Source: Streptococcus sp. (GTDB taxonomy: Bacteria > Bacillota > Bacilli > Lactobacillales > Streptococcaceae). Taken from it: 64,000 bases of DNA. How positions within the stretch are numbered: position 1 is the first letter of the stretch; each line of letters begins with the position of its first letter. Location: the NCBI GenBank assembly GCA_030527925.1, contig JAUMZW010000003.1, positions 62,001 to 126,000 of the forward strand, read 5' to 3'. Shown in pieces: positions 20,227 to 31,035 of this stretch. The position numbers and the translations under genes are program-made. The notes below the pieces were generated by a model. That model was not told the DNA's origin. It ran no database searches and was given only the letters and a program-made list of their open reading frames with translations.

Positions 20227-21426
20227 TTATCCTTTCTTAAAAGGTTGATTAATTTCAGCGTTAACTTTTGTTGGAAGACCCCATAATTTGATAAATCCAA
20301 CTGCAGCATCTTGGTCAAATGTATCGGCACTTGTATAAGTTGCAAGGTTTTCATCATATAATGAATTATCAGATTTACGAGCAACAACCTTGGCTACACC
20401 CTTAAAGAGTTTAACTTTAGCTGTCCCATTGACCGTTTTTTGTGTTTCTTTAATATAAGAAATCAAAGCTTTTGTTGCTGGGTTAAACCAAAGGGCATTA
20501 TAAATCATATTCGACAATTCATTTTCAATGATTAGTTTAAAGTGTGATACTTCACGTACCAAGGTTAAATCTTCAATTTCTTTATGAGCTGCAAGAAGTG
20601 TCACCGCACCTGGACATTCATAAATTTCACGTGATTTAATTCCAACCAAACGGTTTTCGACATGGTCAATACGACCTACACCATGTGAACCAGCTTTTTT
20701 ATTTAAGGTTTGAATAATATCAACAAGTGACATTTCTTCGCCATCTAAAGCAACTGGAACACCTTTTGCAAAAGTAATTTCAACATAATCTGGTGTATCT
20801 GGAGCTTCCTCAACAGATGATGTGATACCAAAAGCTTCTTCTGGTGCCTCATTCCATGGGTTTTCAAGAACACCACATTCATTTGCACGTCCCCATAGGT
20901 TTTGGTCCACAGAATAAGGATTGTCTAAATCAGCTGGTACTGGTACATCATTTTCTTTTGCAAATTTGATTTCCTCCTCACGAGACCATTTCCACTCACG
21001 GACAGGGGCAACGACTTTTAAATTTGGATCGAGAGCTGCAATCGCTACTTCAAACCTTACTTGATCATTTCCTTTACCAGTACACCCATGGGCAATGGAT
21101 GTTGCACCAGTTTGGTGGGCAATTTCAACTAATTTTTTTGAAATGATTGGGCGGCTAAGTGCGGATACCAATGGGTACTTTTGCTCATAAAAAGCATGTG
21201 CTTGAAGGGCTGGTAAAACATATTCTGTCACAAATTCATCTTTGACATCTAAAACATGTGATTCAACCGCACCAACTGTTAAAGCCTTGTCGTGGATAAA
21301 TTTTAAATCTTTTCCTTCACCAACATCCATACACACCGCTACAACATCATAATCTTTTTTAAGCCAAGCAATGGCGACTGATGTGTCTAATCCACCGGAA
21401 TAAGCTAAAATAATTTTTTCTTTCAT
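20227..21426 (-). CDS. argG: Argininosuccinate synthase
   Basis: Condenses citrulline and aspartate with ATP. The protein has 399 aa, with the PP-loop [16 protein letters not shown] at residues 8-23 and the later [14 protein letters not shown]. First gene of argGH. Only argGH of the arginine pathway is here, so the cell could make arginine from citrulline if no other genes exist elsewhere. Its promoter contains a perfect ArgR-like palindrome. Confidence 0.98.
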   Translation of the reverse strand: MKEKIILAYSGGLDTSVAIAWLKKDYDVVAVCMDVGEGKDLKFIHDKALTVGAVESHVLDVKDEFVTEYVLPALQAHAFYEQKYPLVSALSRPIISKKLVEIAHQTGATSIAHGCTGKGNDQVRFEVAIAALDPNLKVVAPVREWKWSREEEIKFAKENDVPVPADLDNPYSVDQNLWGRANECGVLENPWNEAPEEAFGITSSVEEAPDTPDYVEITFAKGVPVALDGEEMSLVDIIQTLNKKAGSHGVGRIDHVENRLVGIKSREIYECPGAVTLLAAHKEIEDLTLVREVSHFKLIIENELSNMIYNALWFNPATKALISYIKETQKTVNGTAKVKLFKGVAKVVARKSDNSLYDENLATYTSADTFDQDAAVGFIKLWGLPTKVNAEINQPFKKG

Positions 21427-21464
21427 GATACACCTTTAAATTCTATTTATTTTTATTAATTATA

Positions 21465-21498
21465 TGTATAATTATACAGTTTTAAAATCTATTGTCAA
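21465..21498 (-). promoter_or_regulatory. argGH promoter with ArgR-like operator over the -10
   Basis: Minus-strand TTGACA (21493-21498), 16 bp, TATAAT (21471-21476). A perfect 14-bp palindrome, TGTATAATTATACA (21465-21478), covers the -10 and fits the general ARG-box pattern TGnAT-N4-ATnCA. Binding by ArgR/AhrC is inferred. Confidence 0.72.
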
Positions 21499-21578
21499 GA
21501 GATTTTTGTATTTTTAGTTATTTTTGATAAAATTTTTTATATTTATTCAGAAATAAAAGACTTTCATCTTCACCACAC

Positions 21579-21609
21579 AAAAAGCCATAAAGTAAATTTA
21601 CTTTATGGC
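21579..21609 (-). terminator. Terminator of gltX
   Basis: A perfect palindrome GCCATAAAGTAAA/TTTACTTTATGGC (21584-21609) followed on the minus strand by CTTTTTG. It starts 9 nt after the gltX stop. Confidence 0.85.
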
Positions 21610-21617
21610 CTCATAGT

Positions 21618-23072
21618 CTAAAGTTTAGCTAACATGTTATTAATATGTTCAATTGATTTTTCACGTCCTAAAAGATAAATCGTATTTGGTAAATCTGGTC
21701 CATGCATTTCGCCTGAAACAGCAATGCGAATTGGCATAAATAGATTTTTTCCTTTAACACCTGTTTCTTTTTGAACAGCCTTGATTTGTGGAAAAATATT
21801 TTCTGTAACAAACTCTTCTTCAGTTAGAGCTTCTAATTTTGCTTTAAATGTGGATAAAACAAGTGGAACTGTTTCACCCTTCATCACTTCTTTTTCTTCT
21901 TCCGTCAATGTTGGAAATTCTGCAAAGAAGAGGTCTGTTAGAGGGACAATTTCATCTACTGAACGCAGTTGAGGTTGATAGAGTTCAACCATCTTTTCAG
22001 ACTTATCAGTCAAACGACCAGCTGCTTCCAAATAAGGTTTTGCCATATCAAAAATCAAACTTAAATCTGCATTTTTAATATAATCATTACTCATCCAATC
22101 CAATTTCTTTTGATCAAATGCTGCCGGAGACTTGCTAAGACGTTTCTCGTCAAATAAGTCAATCAATTCTTGACGAGAAAAAATTTCATCCTCACCACCA
22201 GGATTCCATCCTAGTAAAGCAATAAAGTTAAATACTGCTTCAGGCAAATAACCTTTTTGACGATAATCTTCAATAAATTGAAGTGTATTTGTATCACGTT
22301 TTGATAGTTTTTTACCTGTTTCAGAATTAATAATCAAGGTCATATGACCAAATTCTGGAGCCTTCCAACCCAATGCCTCATAAACCATTAATTGTTTCGG
22401 TGTATTTGCAATGTGATCATCTCCACGAATAACATGAGAAATCTCCATCAAATGGTCATCAACAACTACGGCAAAGTTATATGTTGGGTAACCATCTTTT
22501 TTCTGGATAACCCAATCTCCACCAATATTAGCACCCTCAAATTCAATTTTACCCTTGACCATATCATCCCAAGTGTAAATGCCTGATTCATTCACGACTA
22601 AACGTACGGTAGGCACAATACCTGCTGCCTCACGCTCAGCAATATAGGCTGCTTTTTCATCTTCAGACATGCCTAAAAATTCATTAATATAACGTGGTGT
22701 TTCACCAGCAGCTTCTTGACGCTCACGCTCTGCAGCAAGTTCGTCTTCTGTTACATATGATTTATAAGCCAAGCCTTTTTCAAGTAGCTCAGTAATATAT
22801 TGTTGGTAAATCTCTAAACGCTCAGACTGACGATAATTAGCATGTGTTTCTGGACTTTCATCCCAATCCATCCCCAACCATTTAAGATTTTCTAATTGGG
22901 AACGTTCTCCGTCCTCAACATGACGTTTACGGTCAGTATCCTCAATACGGATAATAAAATCACCACCATGATGACGAGCATAAAGGTAGTTAAATAATGC
23001 TGTACGAGCATTCCCGATATGTAATAGCCCTGTTGGACTTGGTGCATAACGCACACGAATCTTATTTGTCAA
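21618..23072 (-). CDS. gltX: Glutamate--tRNA ligase
   Basis: Class I aminoacyl-tRNA synthetase of 484 aa. [27 protein letters not shown] contains the HIGH-type motif (HIGN) and GKKLSKRDT the KMSKS-type motif (about residue 250). The C-terminal anticodon-binding domain is complete. In streptococci without GlnRS this enzyme also charges tRNA-Gln for GatCAB; no such partner gene is in view. No T-box leader was seen upstream. Confidence 0.97.
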   Translation of the reverse strand: MTNKIRVRYAPSPTGLLHIGNARTALFNYLYARHHGGDFIIRIEDTDRKRHVEDGERSQLENLKWLGMDWDESPETHANYRQSERLEIYQQYITELLEKGLAYKSYVTEDELAAERERQEAAGETPRYINEFLGMSEDEKAAYIAEREAAGIVPTVRLVVNESGIYTWDDMVKGKIEFEGANIGGDWVIQKKDGYPTYNFAVVVDDHLMEISHVIRGDDHIANTPKQLMVYEALGWKAPEFGHMTLIINSETGKKLSKRDTNTLQFIEDYRQKGYLPEAVFNFIALLGWNPGGEDEIFSRQELIDLFDEKRLSKSPAAFDQKKLDWMSNDYIKNADLSLIFDMAKPYLEAAGRLTDKSEKMVELYQPQLRSVDEIVPLTDLFFAEFPTLTEEEKEVMKGETVPLVLSTFKAKLEALTEEEFVTENIFPQIKAVQKETGVKGKNLFMPIRIAVSGEMHGPDLPNTIYLLGREKSIEHINNMLAKL

Positions 23073-23183
23073 AATGATTCTCCTGTTTCATTTATTCAAT
23101 CATTACAATTATAGCATAAATCAAGGAAAAACAGTAGATGATAATCTCTATTTTCCTCTCTATCCTAAGATGAAAAATCAGTG

Positions 23184-23221
23184 AAAAACAAGGTCACGGT
23201 TTCCTATCCCTAACCTTGTTT
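23184..23221 (-). terminator. Terminator of the AIM24-family gene
   Basis: Minus-strand arms AAACAAGGT and ACCTTGTTT with five T inside and after the distal arm, 35 nt beyond the stop. Confidence 0.78.
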
Positions 23222-23255
23222 CAATGTATCTTATCTTAAAGCAAGTATCTATTTA

Positions 23256-23972
23256 TCACCCTTGAGTTTTAATCGCAATATGTGGTTGTAAAACTTGAGC
23301 AAAGGTTTCAATATTCAAGCTTTGAACATAAATTTCACCTGTTCCTCTAAAGGTATTGACAATACCCTCACCTGTCCCAAATGACTGCATAAAACCATTT
23401 TCTAAATGAATATCATAGTCAAGTTCTTGACTCCAAGCCACAACATGCGCATTATCAATGGTCAATTCTTCATTGTTTAAAGTCAATTTTTTAATAGAAC
23501 CAAAGCTATTAATCAAAAGTGTCCCTTGACCTTCTGTTGTCATGACGTAAAATCCACCTTGACCACCAAAGAGAGCACGACCAACACTCTGTAATTCCAT
23601 ATGATATTGGGCTGAGCCATCTAATGCTAGAAAAGCACCGTCATTTAAGCGGTATTGTTTCATCCCCAAGTCAAGAGCAACTACTTGACCTGGCATTGAT
23701 GGAGCAAGAGCTAATTTACCATCATTTAATTTTGCTACCGCATGAGTCATAAACATGCTCTCACCAGAAGTTAGAGAGCGACCTATAGCACCCATTAATT
23801 TGCCTAAGCCTGACCCACGACCATTTAAACTCGTTTCTAAAGTTACACTCGGTGTATGGTAAACCATACTACCACGTTGAATATAAACAGATTCTCCCGC
23901 TTCAAGGTCAACTTCCACAAGTGGAAATTGCATATTACTATCAATTGTATATTTCATTCGATTGTCTGACAT
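23256..23972 (-). CDS. AIM24 / TIGR00266 family protein
   Basis: A beta-rich, soluble 238-aa protein with Gly-rich repeats (GRGSGLGKLMGAIGRSLTSGESMFMTHAVA; GRALFGGQGGFYVMTTEGQGTLLINSFGSI), as in the AIM24 (DUF124) family, whose bacterial role is unknown. Two ATGs are six bases apart. AGAGG is 9 nt before the second one (23970-23972), which I take as the start. It is monocistronic between a terminator and the IS30 copy. Confidence 0.85.
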   Translation of the reverse strand: MSDNRMKYTIDSNMQFPLVEVDLEAGESVYIQRGSMVYHTPSVTLETSLNGRGSGLGKLMGAIGRSLTSGESMFMTHAVAKLNDGKLALAPSMPGQVVALDLGMKQYRLNDGAFLALDGSAQYHMELQSVGRALFGGQGGFYVMTTEGQGTLLINSFGSIKKLTLNNEELTIDNAHVVAWSQELDYDIHLENGFMQSFGTGEGIVNTFRGTGEIYVQSLNIETFAQVLQPHIAIKTQG

Positions 23973-24059
23973 TTTCATCTACCTCTTATGTATTATTGAT
24001 TTAATACAATTTTATTTCACAAACGCTATTTTGTCAATATTTTTTATTTAAAATAATAA

Positions 24060-25105
24060 GGTAAATTGTAAAATGAAGTTAGCCACCTTAAGGGCATTAA
24101 AAAACATCATGACATGTTAGACTTGTAGTTGCTAAAATACAAAATCGAAAGGATTCATGATGCAAGATAATTATACCTCAAAAGGAAAGCATTTAACAGA
24201 GCTAGAACGTTGGCATAATAAAGAAAAACTCAGTAACCGAGAAATCGCTTATCGTCTAGGTAGAGCGCCTCAAACGATTCACAACGAGATACAAAGAGGA
24301 GCCGTTCAACTTAAGTATAAGATAAAGTATTCAGCGAAAATTGCCCAAGACAGATACAAGACCTTAAGGACAAACTCCAAACGTTCCACAAAGTTGACCG
24401 CTCAATTGGATGAACAAATCTCTAAAGCTGTGAAAAATAAAATCTCTCTTGAAGTCATTCACCAAGAAATCAAGTCTGAGATGTGTTTACGTACGCTCTA
24501 TAATTGGATAGCTATGGATATTCTTTCTGTCGCCTACCATGACCTGCTCTACCCTCAGTATCGAAAACCTAAAAAACAGCGTATGACACAACCTAAACAC
24601 ATATTAGGTCTCTCTATAGAGCAACGTCCTCAAAGCATTAATATATGTTCAGAATATGGACATTGGGAGATTGATACAGTGCTTCTGACCAAAGAGAAAG
24701 GTGAGTGCCTCTTGACTCTGACAGAGCGAAAGACACGTTTAGAAATTATTCGCTTATTCCTGATAAGACTACGTAATCTGTCAATCAGGCACTGAGCGAA
24801 ATTGATTTTTCTGCATAATCTGTAACGTCAGACAATGGTAAGGAGTTCACTAAACTCTCAGAAGTGCTAAATTGTCCTATATACTACTGTCATGCCTATG
24901 CCAGCCATGAAAGAGGAACAAATGAAAATCATAACCGTATGATACGCAGACACCTCCCTAAAGTTAAAAAGAAAACCACGAAACAATTCGTGGCTTATAT
25001 TGAGAACTGGATGAACAATTAGCCTAGAAAAATGTTCAATTTCAAGTCACCAAATCAGATGTTAAACAAATTTATCTAGTGGCTAACTTGCAATTGCAAG
25101 TTTCG
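24060..25105 (+). mobile_element. IS30-family insertion sequence, copy 1 (inactive)
   Basis: About 1046 bp. Imperfect 27-bp inverted ends share AAGTTAGCCAC and 19 of 27 positions. It is flanked by a 13-bp perfect direct repeat TTTAAAATAATAA (24047-24059 and 25106-25118). It carries one transposase gene that is broken. Its ends match those of copy 2 at 42236-43245. Confidence 0.9.
24157..25080 (+). pseudogene. IS30-family transposase, frameshifted and with stops
   Basis: The N-terminal part (24157-24795) has the IS30 helix-turn-helix (ELERWHNKEKLSNREIAYRLGRAPQTIHNEI) and the first DDE aspartate region (GHWEIDTVL). A frameshift near 24760 moves the rest to another frame. There the second catalytic region (TSDNGKEFT) and the third (HERGTNENHNRMIRRHLP) are readable but interrupted by three TAA/TAG codons, the last after IENWMNN. 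The protein cannot be made intact. Confidence 0.9.
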
Positions 25106-25153
25106 TTTAAAATAATAATTTTTTACTCAGCTAATTCTACCTTTTAATAGATA

Positions 25154-25184
25154 ATAAAAAACTGGAGATTTATACTCCAGTTTC
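25154..25184 (-). terminator. Terminator of the carbonic anhydrase gene
   Basis: Stem AAACTGGAG/CTCCAGTTT (within 25158-25183) with a T run on the minus-strand side. Confidence 0.8.
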
Positions 25185-25261
25185 TACTTATAGTTATTTA
25201 TCTCACTTCACAAAAATTTACGACACATTTTGAACTCTAAACATAAATAGACTAGATAGAA

Positions 25262-25756
25262 TTATTTTATCTCAGTCATACGCCCTGTATCGACATCATA
25301 AACCGCTCCAGAAATTATCACATCATCAGGTATTAATGGAGAATTTCGCAAAATCAACATATCTTCACGGACACTCTCTTCAACGTCTGAAAAAGGTAAA
25401 AAATCAGTATCTGAAACATCTACCCCTAGTTCATCTTTAAGCTGTTCTTGAAATTCTTGATTGGTAAAGGTCTGAGCTCCACAGTCAGTATGGTGCAATA
25501 CCACAATTTCACGTGTTCCCAATTGTTGTTCAGAAATCACTAGAGAACGTAGCATGTCTTCGGTCACACGCCCACCAGCATTTCTCAAGATATGGGCATC
25601 TCCCAATGCAAGCCCTAAGGCTTGAGCGACGTGAAGACGCGAGTCCATACAAGTTACAATTGCTACCTTTGTCTTTGGTCTAATTGGTAGATGAGATGTT
25701 CCATGCAAATCAGCATAGGCTTGATTGGTTTTTAAAAAACTTTCAAAATAAGACAT
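25262..25756 (-). CDS. Beta-class carbonic anhydrase
   Basis: Zinc enzyme interconverting CO2 and bicarbonate, 164 aa. Zinc and catalytic residues are visible: CMDSR (Cys-Asp-Arg dyad) and HHTDCG (His and Cys ligands), with ILRNAGGRVTED between. The frame begins five codons upstream, but GGAGG lies 6 nt before the ATG at 25754-25756 (MSYFESFLK), which I choose. Streptococci need this enzyme for growth in low CO2. Single-gene unit. Confidence 0.94.
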   Translation of the reverse strand: MSYFESFLKTNQAYADLHGTSHLPIRPKTKVAIVTCMDSRLHVAQALGLALGDAHILRNAGGRVTEDMLRSLVISEQQLGTREIVVLHHTDCGAQTFTNQEFQEQLKDELGVDVSDTDFLPFSDVEESVREDMLILRNSPLIPDDVIISGAVYDVDTGRMTEIK

Positions 25757-26176
25757 AACTTCCTCCGTCATTTGTTAGCTACCCAAATTTTTATCTATCT
25801 TATCATTTTTTATTCTATTTGTCATAAAATTAGCTTTTCAGTTCTTATAATAATTCTAAACTTAAGTTCTTACATCATATGTTATTTATAATGATTTTCA
25901 GAAAGGCAAATTTCTTATATATTTTCTGAAAAAATCTTAATTTTACTTTTTACTTCTTCTACAATAGTAAAAATCCAGAATTATCTGAAAATAAAAACTC
26001 TTTGATCTAGCGGAATTTGCACTTTTCTTCCTATATGGTATTTTAACGGGCTAAGTCTAATAGCCATAACAAAATGTTAATTTGAAAATCTTCTCATTTT
26101 ATTAATAAATAACCCCTTAGAAAACCTCAAAAAAGGTTCATTACTCTATTCATAGTATTTTTTAACATATTATATC
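25757..26176. other. Intergenic region between radA and carbonic anhydrase, no gene seen
   Basis: About 420 nt of AT-rich DNA. It contains the carbonic anhydrase SD region, the radA 3' flank with one weak hairpin (AACCTTTTTTGAGGTT near 26120-26137) and no supportable open frame or RNA. Confidence 0.5.
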
Positions 26177-27538
26177 TCACTTAAAGACCTTATTTAAGAC
26201 TTCTCCTACTGTACTAACACCAATGACGGTGATTGTCTTTGGCAATTCAATGCCTTGTAAGGAATTCTTTGGGGCATAGATTTTAGTAAAACCTAATTTA
26301 CTTGCTTCATTGATTCGCTGCTCAATACGAGTGATTCGTCTTATTTCACCCGTTAAACCAATTTCTCCAATAAAACATTCCTGAGGGTTGGTTGGTTTTT
26401 CTTTGTAACTTGATGCGATAGCAACTGCAACTGCTAAGTCAATTGCAGGTTCATCCAGCTTGACACCTCCCGCTGATTTAAGGTAGGCATCTTGATTTTG
26501 TAATAATAAACCACACCGTTTTTCAAGAACTGCCATGATGAGACTGACACGGTTAAAATCCAATCCTGTTGTTGTTCGCTTAGCATTTCCAAATACGGTC
26601 GGTGTGACAAGCGATTGGACTTCTGCTAATATTGGTCTTGTCCCTTCCATTGTAACGACAATAGCAGAACCCGTAGCACCATCCAAACGCTCTTCCAAGA
26701 AGACCTCACTTGGATTCAAAACTTGGACTAAACCACCTGACTGCATCTCAAAAATGCCAATTTCATTGGTTGAGCCAAAACGATTTTTAACAGCCCTCAA
26801 TATTCTAAACGTATGGTGTCTCTCACCTTCAAAATAGAGAACAGTATCCACCATATGCTCAAGCATTCTTGGACCTGCTAAAGTACCTTCTTTGGTGACA
26901 TGTCCAACAATAAAGGTCGCAATATTGTTTGTTTTTGCAAGTTGCATCAACTCAGCAGTCACTTCCCTAACCTGACTGACTGACCCTTGGACACTTGATA
27001 TTTCAGGACTCATAATGGTTTGAATCGAATCAATGATCAGAAAATCAGGTTCAAGCTTTTCAATCTCAGAACGAATTGATTGCATATTGGTCTCAGCATA
27101 GAGATAAAATTCACTGTCAATATCACCTAAACGCTGACTTCTGAGTTTGATTTGTTCAGCAGATTCTTCTCCTGAAACATATAAGACTGTTCCTTTATTT
27201 GCGAGTTGTGTTGATACTTGTAGAAGTAGGGTTGATTTCCCAATGCCAGGGTCACCCCCAATTAAGATTAAACTCCCAGGAACAACTCCCCCACCTAAGA
27301 CACGATTAAATTCATCCATGTCTGTCTTAGTCCGAAAGAAAGTAACCGAATCAACTTGATTAAGTTTGACTGGTTTTGTCTTTTCACCAGTCAAAGAAAC
27401 ACGTTCATTTTTTATTTTTTTAACTTCAACTTCTTCAATAAAGGATGACCATGCCGAGCAGTTAGGACAACGTCCTAAATATTTAGGAGATTGATAGGCA
27501 CATTCTTGACAAACAAACAATGCTTTCTTTTTTGCCAT
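26177..27538 (-). CDS. radA: DNA repair/recombination protein RadA
   Basis: Branch-migration ATPase of homologous recombination, important in transformation. It has 453 aa from MAKKKALF. It has a C4 zinc finger ([18 protein letters not shown]), Walker [13 protein letters not shown], the RadA-specific [11 protein letters not shown] motif and a C-terminal Lon-protease-like domain. The frame reads 21 codons upstream into dut, without support; the ATG at 27536-27538 gives the family N terminus. It starts one base after the dut stop, so the two form an operon, as in pneumococcus. Confidence 0.97.
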   Translation of the reverse strand: MAKKKALFVCQECAYQSPKYLGRCPNCSAWSSFIEEVEVKKIKNERVSLTGEKTKPVKLNQVDSVTFFRTKTDMDEFNRVLGGGVVPGSLILIGGDPGIGKSTLLLQVSTQLANKGTVLYVSGEESAEQIKLRSQRLGDIDSEFYLYAETNMQSIRSEIEKLEPDFLIIDSIQTIMSPEISSVQGSVSQVREVTAELMQLAKTNNIATFIVGHVTKEGTLAGPRMLEHMVDTVLYFEGERHHTFRILRAVKNRFGSTNEIGIFEMQSGGLVQVLNPSEVFLEERLDGATGSAIVVTMEGTRPILAEVQSLVTPTVFGNAKRTTTGLDFNRVSLIMAVLEKRCGLLLQNQDAYLKSAGGVKLDEPAIDLAVAVAIASSYKEKPTNPQECFIGEIGLTGEIRRITRIEQRINEASKLGFTKIYAPKNSLQGIELPKTITVIGVSTVGEVLNKVFK

Positions 27539-27539
27539 T

Positions 27540-27986
27540 TTAATTTCCCGTACTTCCAAATCCACCTGTTCGAAGACCAATAGCTTGGTCGCCATCAGCA
27601 ATTAAAAATGGTGCAAAAACAGCTTGAACAATACGCTCTCCTGCCTCTACTTTAACTGTCTTATCTGTAATATTCATCATTTGGGCAAAAATATGACCTT
27701 CATTAGCAGTATTACCATAATAATCCCCATCAATCACACCTACAGAATTTATAAGAACAAGACCTTTTTTTCTTGGGTTTGAAGACCTATCATAAAGATA
27801 TAAGACTTCTGTTTCTTGCATATAAGCTTTAACACCAGTTGGGACTAGAACGATTTCTCCTGGACCAATTTCAATAGTCTCAGCCGCCTTTAAATCATAA
27901 CCTGCTGCATGGGCTGTTTCACGTTTTGGTAAGAAGGTGTCATCATTATAGTTTGACACCAATTCGAAACCTCTGATTTTTGCCAT
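27540..27986 (-). CDS. dut: dUTP diphosphatase
   Basis: Hydrolyses dUTP to keep uracil out of DNA and to supply dUMP. It is 148 aa and has the trimeric dUTPase motifs: [10 protein letters not shown] (I), [10 protein letters not shown] (II), [11 protein letters not shown] (III), [10 protein letters not shown] (IV) and the C-terminal arm RTGGFGSTG (V). First gene of dut-radA. Confidence 0.96.
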   Translation of the reverse strand: MAKIRGFELVSNYNDDTFLPKRETAHAAGYDLKAAETIEIGPGEIVLVPTGVKAYMQETEVLYLYDRSSNPRKKGLVLINSVGVIDGDYYGNTANEGHIFAQMMNITDKTVKVEAGERIVQAVFAPFLIADGDQAIGLRTGGFGSTGN

Positions 27987-28073
27987 GGATTTCTCCTTTG
28001 TTTTTTCTTCTATTATAAATTATTCGAAAGTTAAAATCAAAGATACAAAAAGTGTAAGCGTTCTATTTTGTGA

Positions 28074-28139
28074 TATAATGATTACGAAAAACATATTATC
28101 TAAATAAGCAAGACAGATAGGCAAGCCTTATGATATAAT
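28074..28139 (+). promoter_or_regulatory. Two tandem extended -10 promoters for gpsA-galU
   Basis: TGATATAAT occurs twice (TATAAT at 28074-28079, in TGTGATATAAT, and at 28134-28139). Neither has a strong -35, but both have the TG(A) extension. They lie 99 and 39 nt before the gpsA start. Confidence 0.6.
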
Positions 28140-28177
28140 AGATGCCATATCCATCTTGATAGAAAGAGGAAACGATA

Positions 28178-29197
28178 TTGACAAAGGAAAAAGTTGCCAT
28201 CTTAGGTCCAGGTTCATGGGGAACTGCACTTGCACAAGTTCTTAATGATAACGGTCATGATGTTTGTTTATGGGGAAATATTCCTGAACAAATCATGGAA
28301 ATTAGTCAAGAACACACCAATAAACATTATTTCAAAGATATTGTTTTAGATGAAAAAATTAAAGCTTCGCTCGACCTTGAAGCTACACTAAAAGATGTTG
28401 ATGCTATTTTATTTGTTGTTCCAACAAAAGTAACACGTCTCGTTGCCAAACAAGTTGCCAAGCTTCTTGACCATAAAGTGGTCGTCATGCATGCTTCAAA
28501 AGGTCTTGAGCCAGGTACTCACGAACGACTCTCTACCATCTTGGAAGAAGAAATACCAGAAAACTTGCGTAGTGAAATCGTCGTCGTATCAGGACCTAGC
28601 CATGCTGAGGAAACAATTGTTCGAGATATTACCCTAATTACAGCAGCATCAAAAGACCTTGAAGCTGCAAAATATGTTCAAAAACTATTTAGTAATAGCT
28701 ATTTCCGTCTCTACACTAATACTGATGTGATTGGTGTAGAAACTGCAGGCGCCCTTAAAAATATTATCGCTGTTGGGGCTGGTGCCCTACACGGCTTAGG
28801 TTATGGCGACAATGCTAAGGCTGCCATCATTACTCGTGGTCTTGCAGAAATTACACGATTAGGAGTTAAATTAGGGGCTGATCCTCTCACTTACAGCGGT
28901 TTATCTGGTGTTGGTGACCTTATCGTTACAGGAACGTCCATTCACTCAAGAAACTGGAGAGCTGGTAATGCTCTTGGTAAAGGTGAAAAACTAGAAGACA
29001 TTGAGAAAAACATGGGCATGATTATCGAAGGGATTTCAACCACAAAGGTGGCCTACGAAATTTCTCAAGAATTAGGTGTCTATATGCCAATCACTACTGC
29101 TATTTATAAGAGTATTTATGAAAATGCTGATATTAAAGAAAGTATTTTATCAATTATGTCAAATGAATTTCGTTCAGAAAATGAATGGTCAAATTAA
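28178..29197 (+). CDS. gpsA: Glycerol-3-phosphate dehydrogenase [NAD(P)+]
   Basis: Reduces dihydroxyacetone phosphate to sn-glycerol-3-phosphate for phospholipids. It is 339 aa, with the Rossmann motif [26 protein letters not shown], the catalytic-lysine region [22 protein letters not shown] and [11 protein letters not shown]. The start is a TTG (28178-28180) with AGAGG 8 nt before it; no ATG lies in a suitable place. It is followed 17 nt later by galU. Confidence 0.97.
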   Translation: MTKEKVAILGPGSWGTALAQVLNDNGHDVCLWGNIPEQIMEISQEHTNKHYFKDIVLDEKIKASLDLEATLKDVDAILFVVPTKVTRLVAKQVAKLLDHKVVVMHASKGLEPGTHERLSTILEEEIPENLRSEIVVVSGPSHAEETIVRDITLITAASKDLEAAKYVQKLFSNSYFRLYTNTDVIGVETAGALKNIIAVGAGALHGLGYGDNAKAAIITRGLAEITRLGVKLGADPLTYSGLSGVGDLIVTGTSIHSRNWRAGNALGKGEKLEDIEKNMGMIIEGISTTKVAYEISQELGVYMPITTAIYKSIYENADIKESILSIMSNEFRSENEWSN

Positions 29198-29214
29198 GGA
29201 GTTAAGTTTATATC

Positions 29215-30114
29215 ATGAAAAAAGTTAGAAAAGCTATTATCCCAGCTGCTGGTTTAGGAACACGTTTTTTACCAGCAACCAAAGCCCTTGCCAAAGAAAT
29301 GTTGCCAATTGTTGACAAACCAACAATTCAATTCATTGTCGAAGAAGCTTTAAAATCAGGTATCGAAGATATTTTAGTGGTTACTGGTAAATCAAAACGT
29401 TCTATCGAAGACCATTTTGATTCAAATTTTGAATTAGAATATAACCTTAGAGAAAAAGGGAAAAAGGACCTTTTGAAACTTGTTGACGAAACGACAGGTA
29501 TCCGCCTTCACTTCATCCGCCAAAGTCATCCACGTGGTCTAGGAGATGCTGTCCTTCAAGCTAAAGCATTTGTTGGAAATGAACCTTTCGTTGTTATGCT
29601 TGGTGATGATTTGATGGATATCACAAACCCTAAGGCAGTGCCATTAACAAAACAATTAATGAATGATTATAAGAAAACACATGCTTCAACAATTGCTGTT
29701 ATGCCAGTTCCTCATGAAGAAGTTTCTGCTTACGGTGTCATTGCACCACAAGGCGAAGGAATTAATGGACTCTACAGCGTTGATAGCTTTGTCGAAAAAC
29801 CAGCTCCAGAAGATGCACCAAGTGATTTGGCTATTATTGGTCGCTATCTTCTTACCCCTGAGATTTTTGATATTTTAGAACATCAAGAACCAGGTGCTGG
29901 AAATGAAATCCAATTAACAGATGCCATTGATACTTTAAATAAAACACAACGTGTTTTTGCTCGTGAATTCAAAGGAAACCGTTATGATGTTGGAGATAAA
30001 TTCGGTTTCATGAAAACATCTATTGATTATGCATTACAACATCCTCAAGTAAAAGATGATTTAAAACAATACATCATTGACTTAGGAAAATCTCTAGAAA
30101 GCAAATCTAAATAA
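29215..30114 (+). CDS. galU: UTP--glucose-1-phosphate uridylyltransferase
   Basis: Makes UDP-glucose for capsule, glycolipids and the Leloir pathway. The protein has 299 aa. The nucleotidyltransferase motif is [26 protein letters not shown] at the N terminus. [14 protein letters not shown] and [11 protein letters not shown] follow. The SD AAGGAG precedes the ATG. Its terminator has been split by an IS3-family insertion. Confidence 0.98.
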   Translation: MKKVRKAIIPAAGLGTRFLPATKALAKEMLPIVDKPTIQFIVEEALKSGIEDILVVTGKSKRSIEDHFDSNFELEYNLREKGKKDLLKLVDETTGIRLHFIRQSHPRGLGDAVLQAKAFVGNEPFVVMLGDDLMDITNPKAVPLTKQLMNDYKKTHASTIAVMPVPHEEVSAYGVIAPQGEGINGLYSVDSFVEKPAPEDAPSDLAIIGRYLLTPEIFDILEHQEPGAGNEIQLTDAIDTLNKTQRVFAREFKGNRYDVGDKFGFMKTSIDYALQHPQVKDDLKQYIIDLGKSLESKSK

Positions 30115-30129
30115 AAAGAAACTGAAAAC

Positions 30130-31004
30130 TGTACTGCCACCAAAAGTTGGACAATTAATTTTATAAGGATTTAGTTCTGTATCGTACAGGACTAAGTCCT
30201 TTTAGTTTTATTTTGATACGTTTAGTGTTGTCATAAAAAATATAATCTGTAATTACTGGTTCCAGCTTTTCAAGTGACTTAAAAGACTTTTCATAACCAT
30301 AAAATATCTCAGACTTGAGAAGACCAAAAAATAATTCATCAAGACTATTCCCCTTACATGGCATAGACGGACGAATTCCTTTGGATACTAAAAAATTATG
30401 ATAAGAATGGTGCTGATATTGCCACCCTTGGTCACTGTGAAGAATGCCCCTTTTGTAAAAGGCACCGGACTAGCAGCTAATCCCGTATCCTTCATTTCTT
30501 TAACTTTTTTAAGACAGCTACCTCTGCTCTTAAGCGTTGATTTTCAGCTTAGAGATATTCTAGCTCTGTCATCTCTTCAGGTTTCTTTTTAGACTAGCGT
30601 CCCATACTTGGTCTCCCTCTCGGTTTCTCAAGTATAATATATTCATTTTTTATGTTTTGCTATCCAATCTGATAATAAGCTAGGAGTGAGCAGAACATAA
30701 TTAAATGATATAGTGCTCTGAGAGTGATTTTAAATAAGAACTTTGTTAATAATTTCCTATTTTAATTCAGGGGATTAATACTTATTTTTACCTTTTCTAG
30801 CAGCCTCAATGTCATGTCTATTCATAAGTCGTATCAGGTATTTAAAATTAGATAACTGCACACTGTACTTTTGATTAATATCAGGCCAGGAAACGCCATT
30901 TTGCATTAACTGAACTATTTTTAGTTTATCTTCATAACTTAATTTCATATAAAAAAACACCCCAATCATCAGAGTTTTCTGTCTAACTTTTGGGGTATAG
31001 TTCA
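30130..31004 (-). mobile_element. Decayed IS3-family element
   Basis: About 875 bp starting TG and ending CA. The inverted ends share the CCAAAAGTT(G/A)GACA core, and a 3-bp AAC direct repeat flanks it (30127-30129, 31005-31007). It carries remnants of orfA and orfB on the minus strand; internal deletions leave it well short of a full IS3 element. Confidence 0.85.
30161..30948 (-). pseudogene. IS3-family transposase orfA/orfB remnants
   Basis: orfA remnant from 30948 (MKLSYEDKLKIVQLMQNGVSWPDINQKYSVQLSNFKYLIRLM), stopping at 30775. An orfB tail readable as ILHSDQGWQYQH, then GNSLDELFFGLLKSE to KGLSPVRYRTKSL (end 30161). The middle is deleted and the region around the third catalytic residue is shortened, so it is nonfunctional. 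Confidence 0.85.
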
Positions 31005-31035
31005 AACGTCAGTTTCTTTTTATTACAAAATCTTC

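Larger units (their letters stand above)
30111..31023. repeat. Split inverted repeat: former galU/rhomboid terminator arms
   Basis: ATAAAAAGAAACTGA (30111-30125) and its exact 15-base complement (31009-31023) sit directly beyond the ends of the IS3 remnant, next to the convergent stop codons of galU and the rhomboid gene. They look like the two arms of one bidirectional terminator into whose loop the element inserted. Confidence 0.75.

Noticed and set aside
21427-23255. T-box or riboswitch leaders before gltX and argG
   Set aside because: The upstream regions are short or contain only a promoter and terminators; no T-box sequence or specifier stem was seen.
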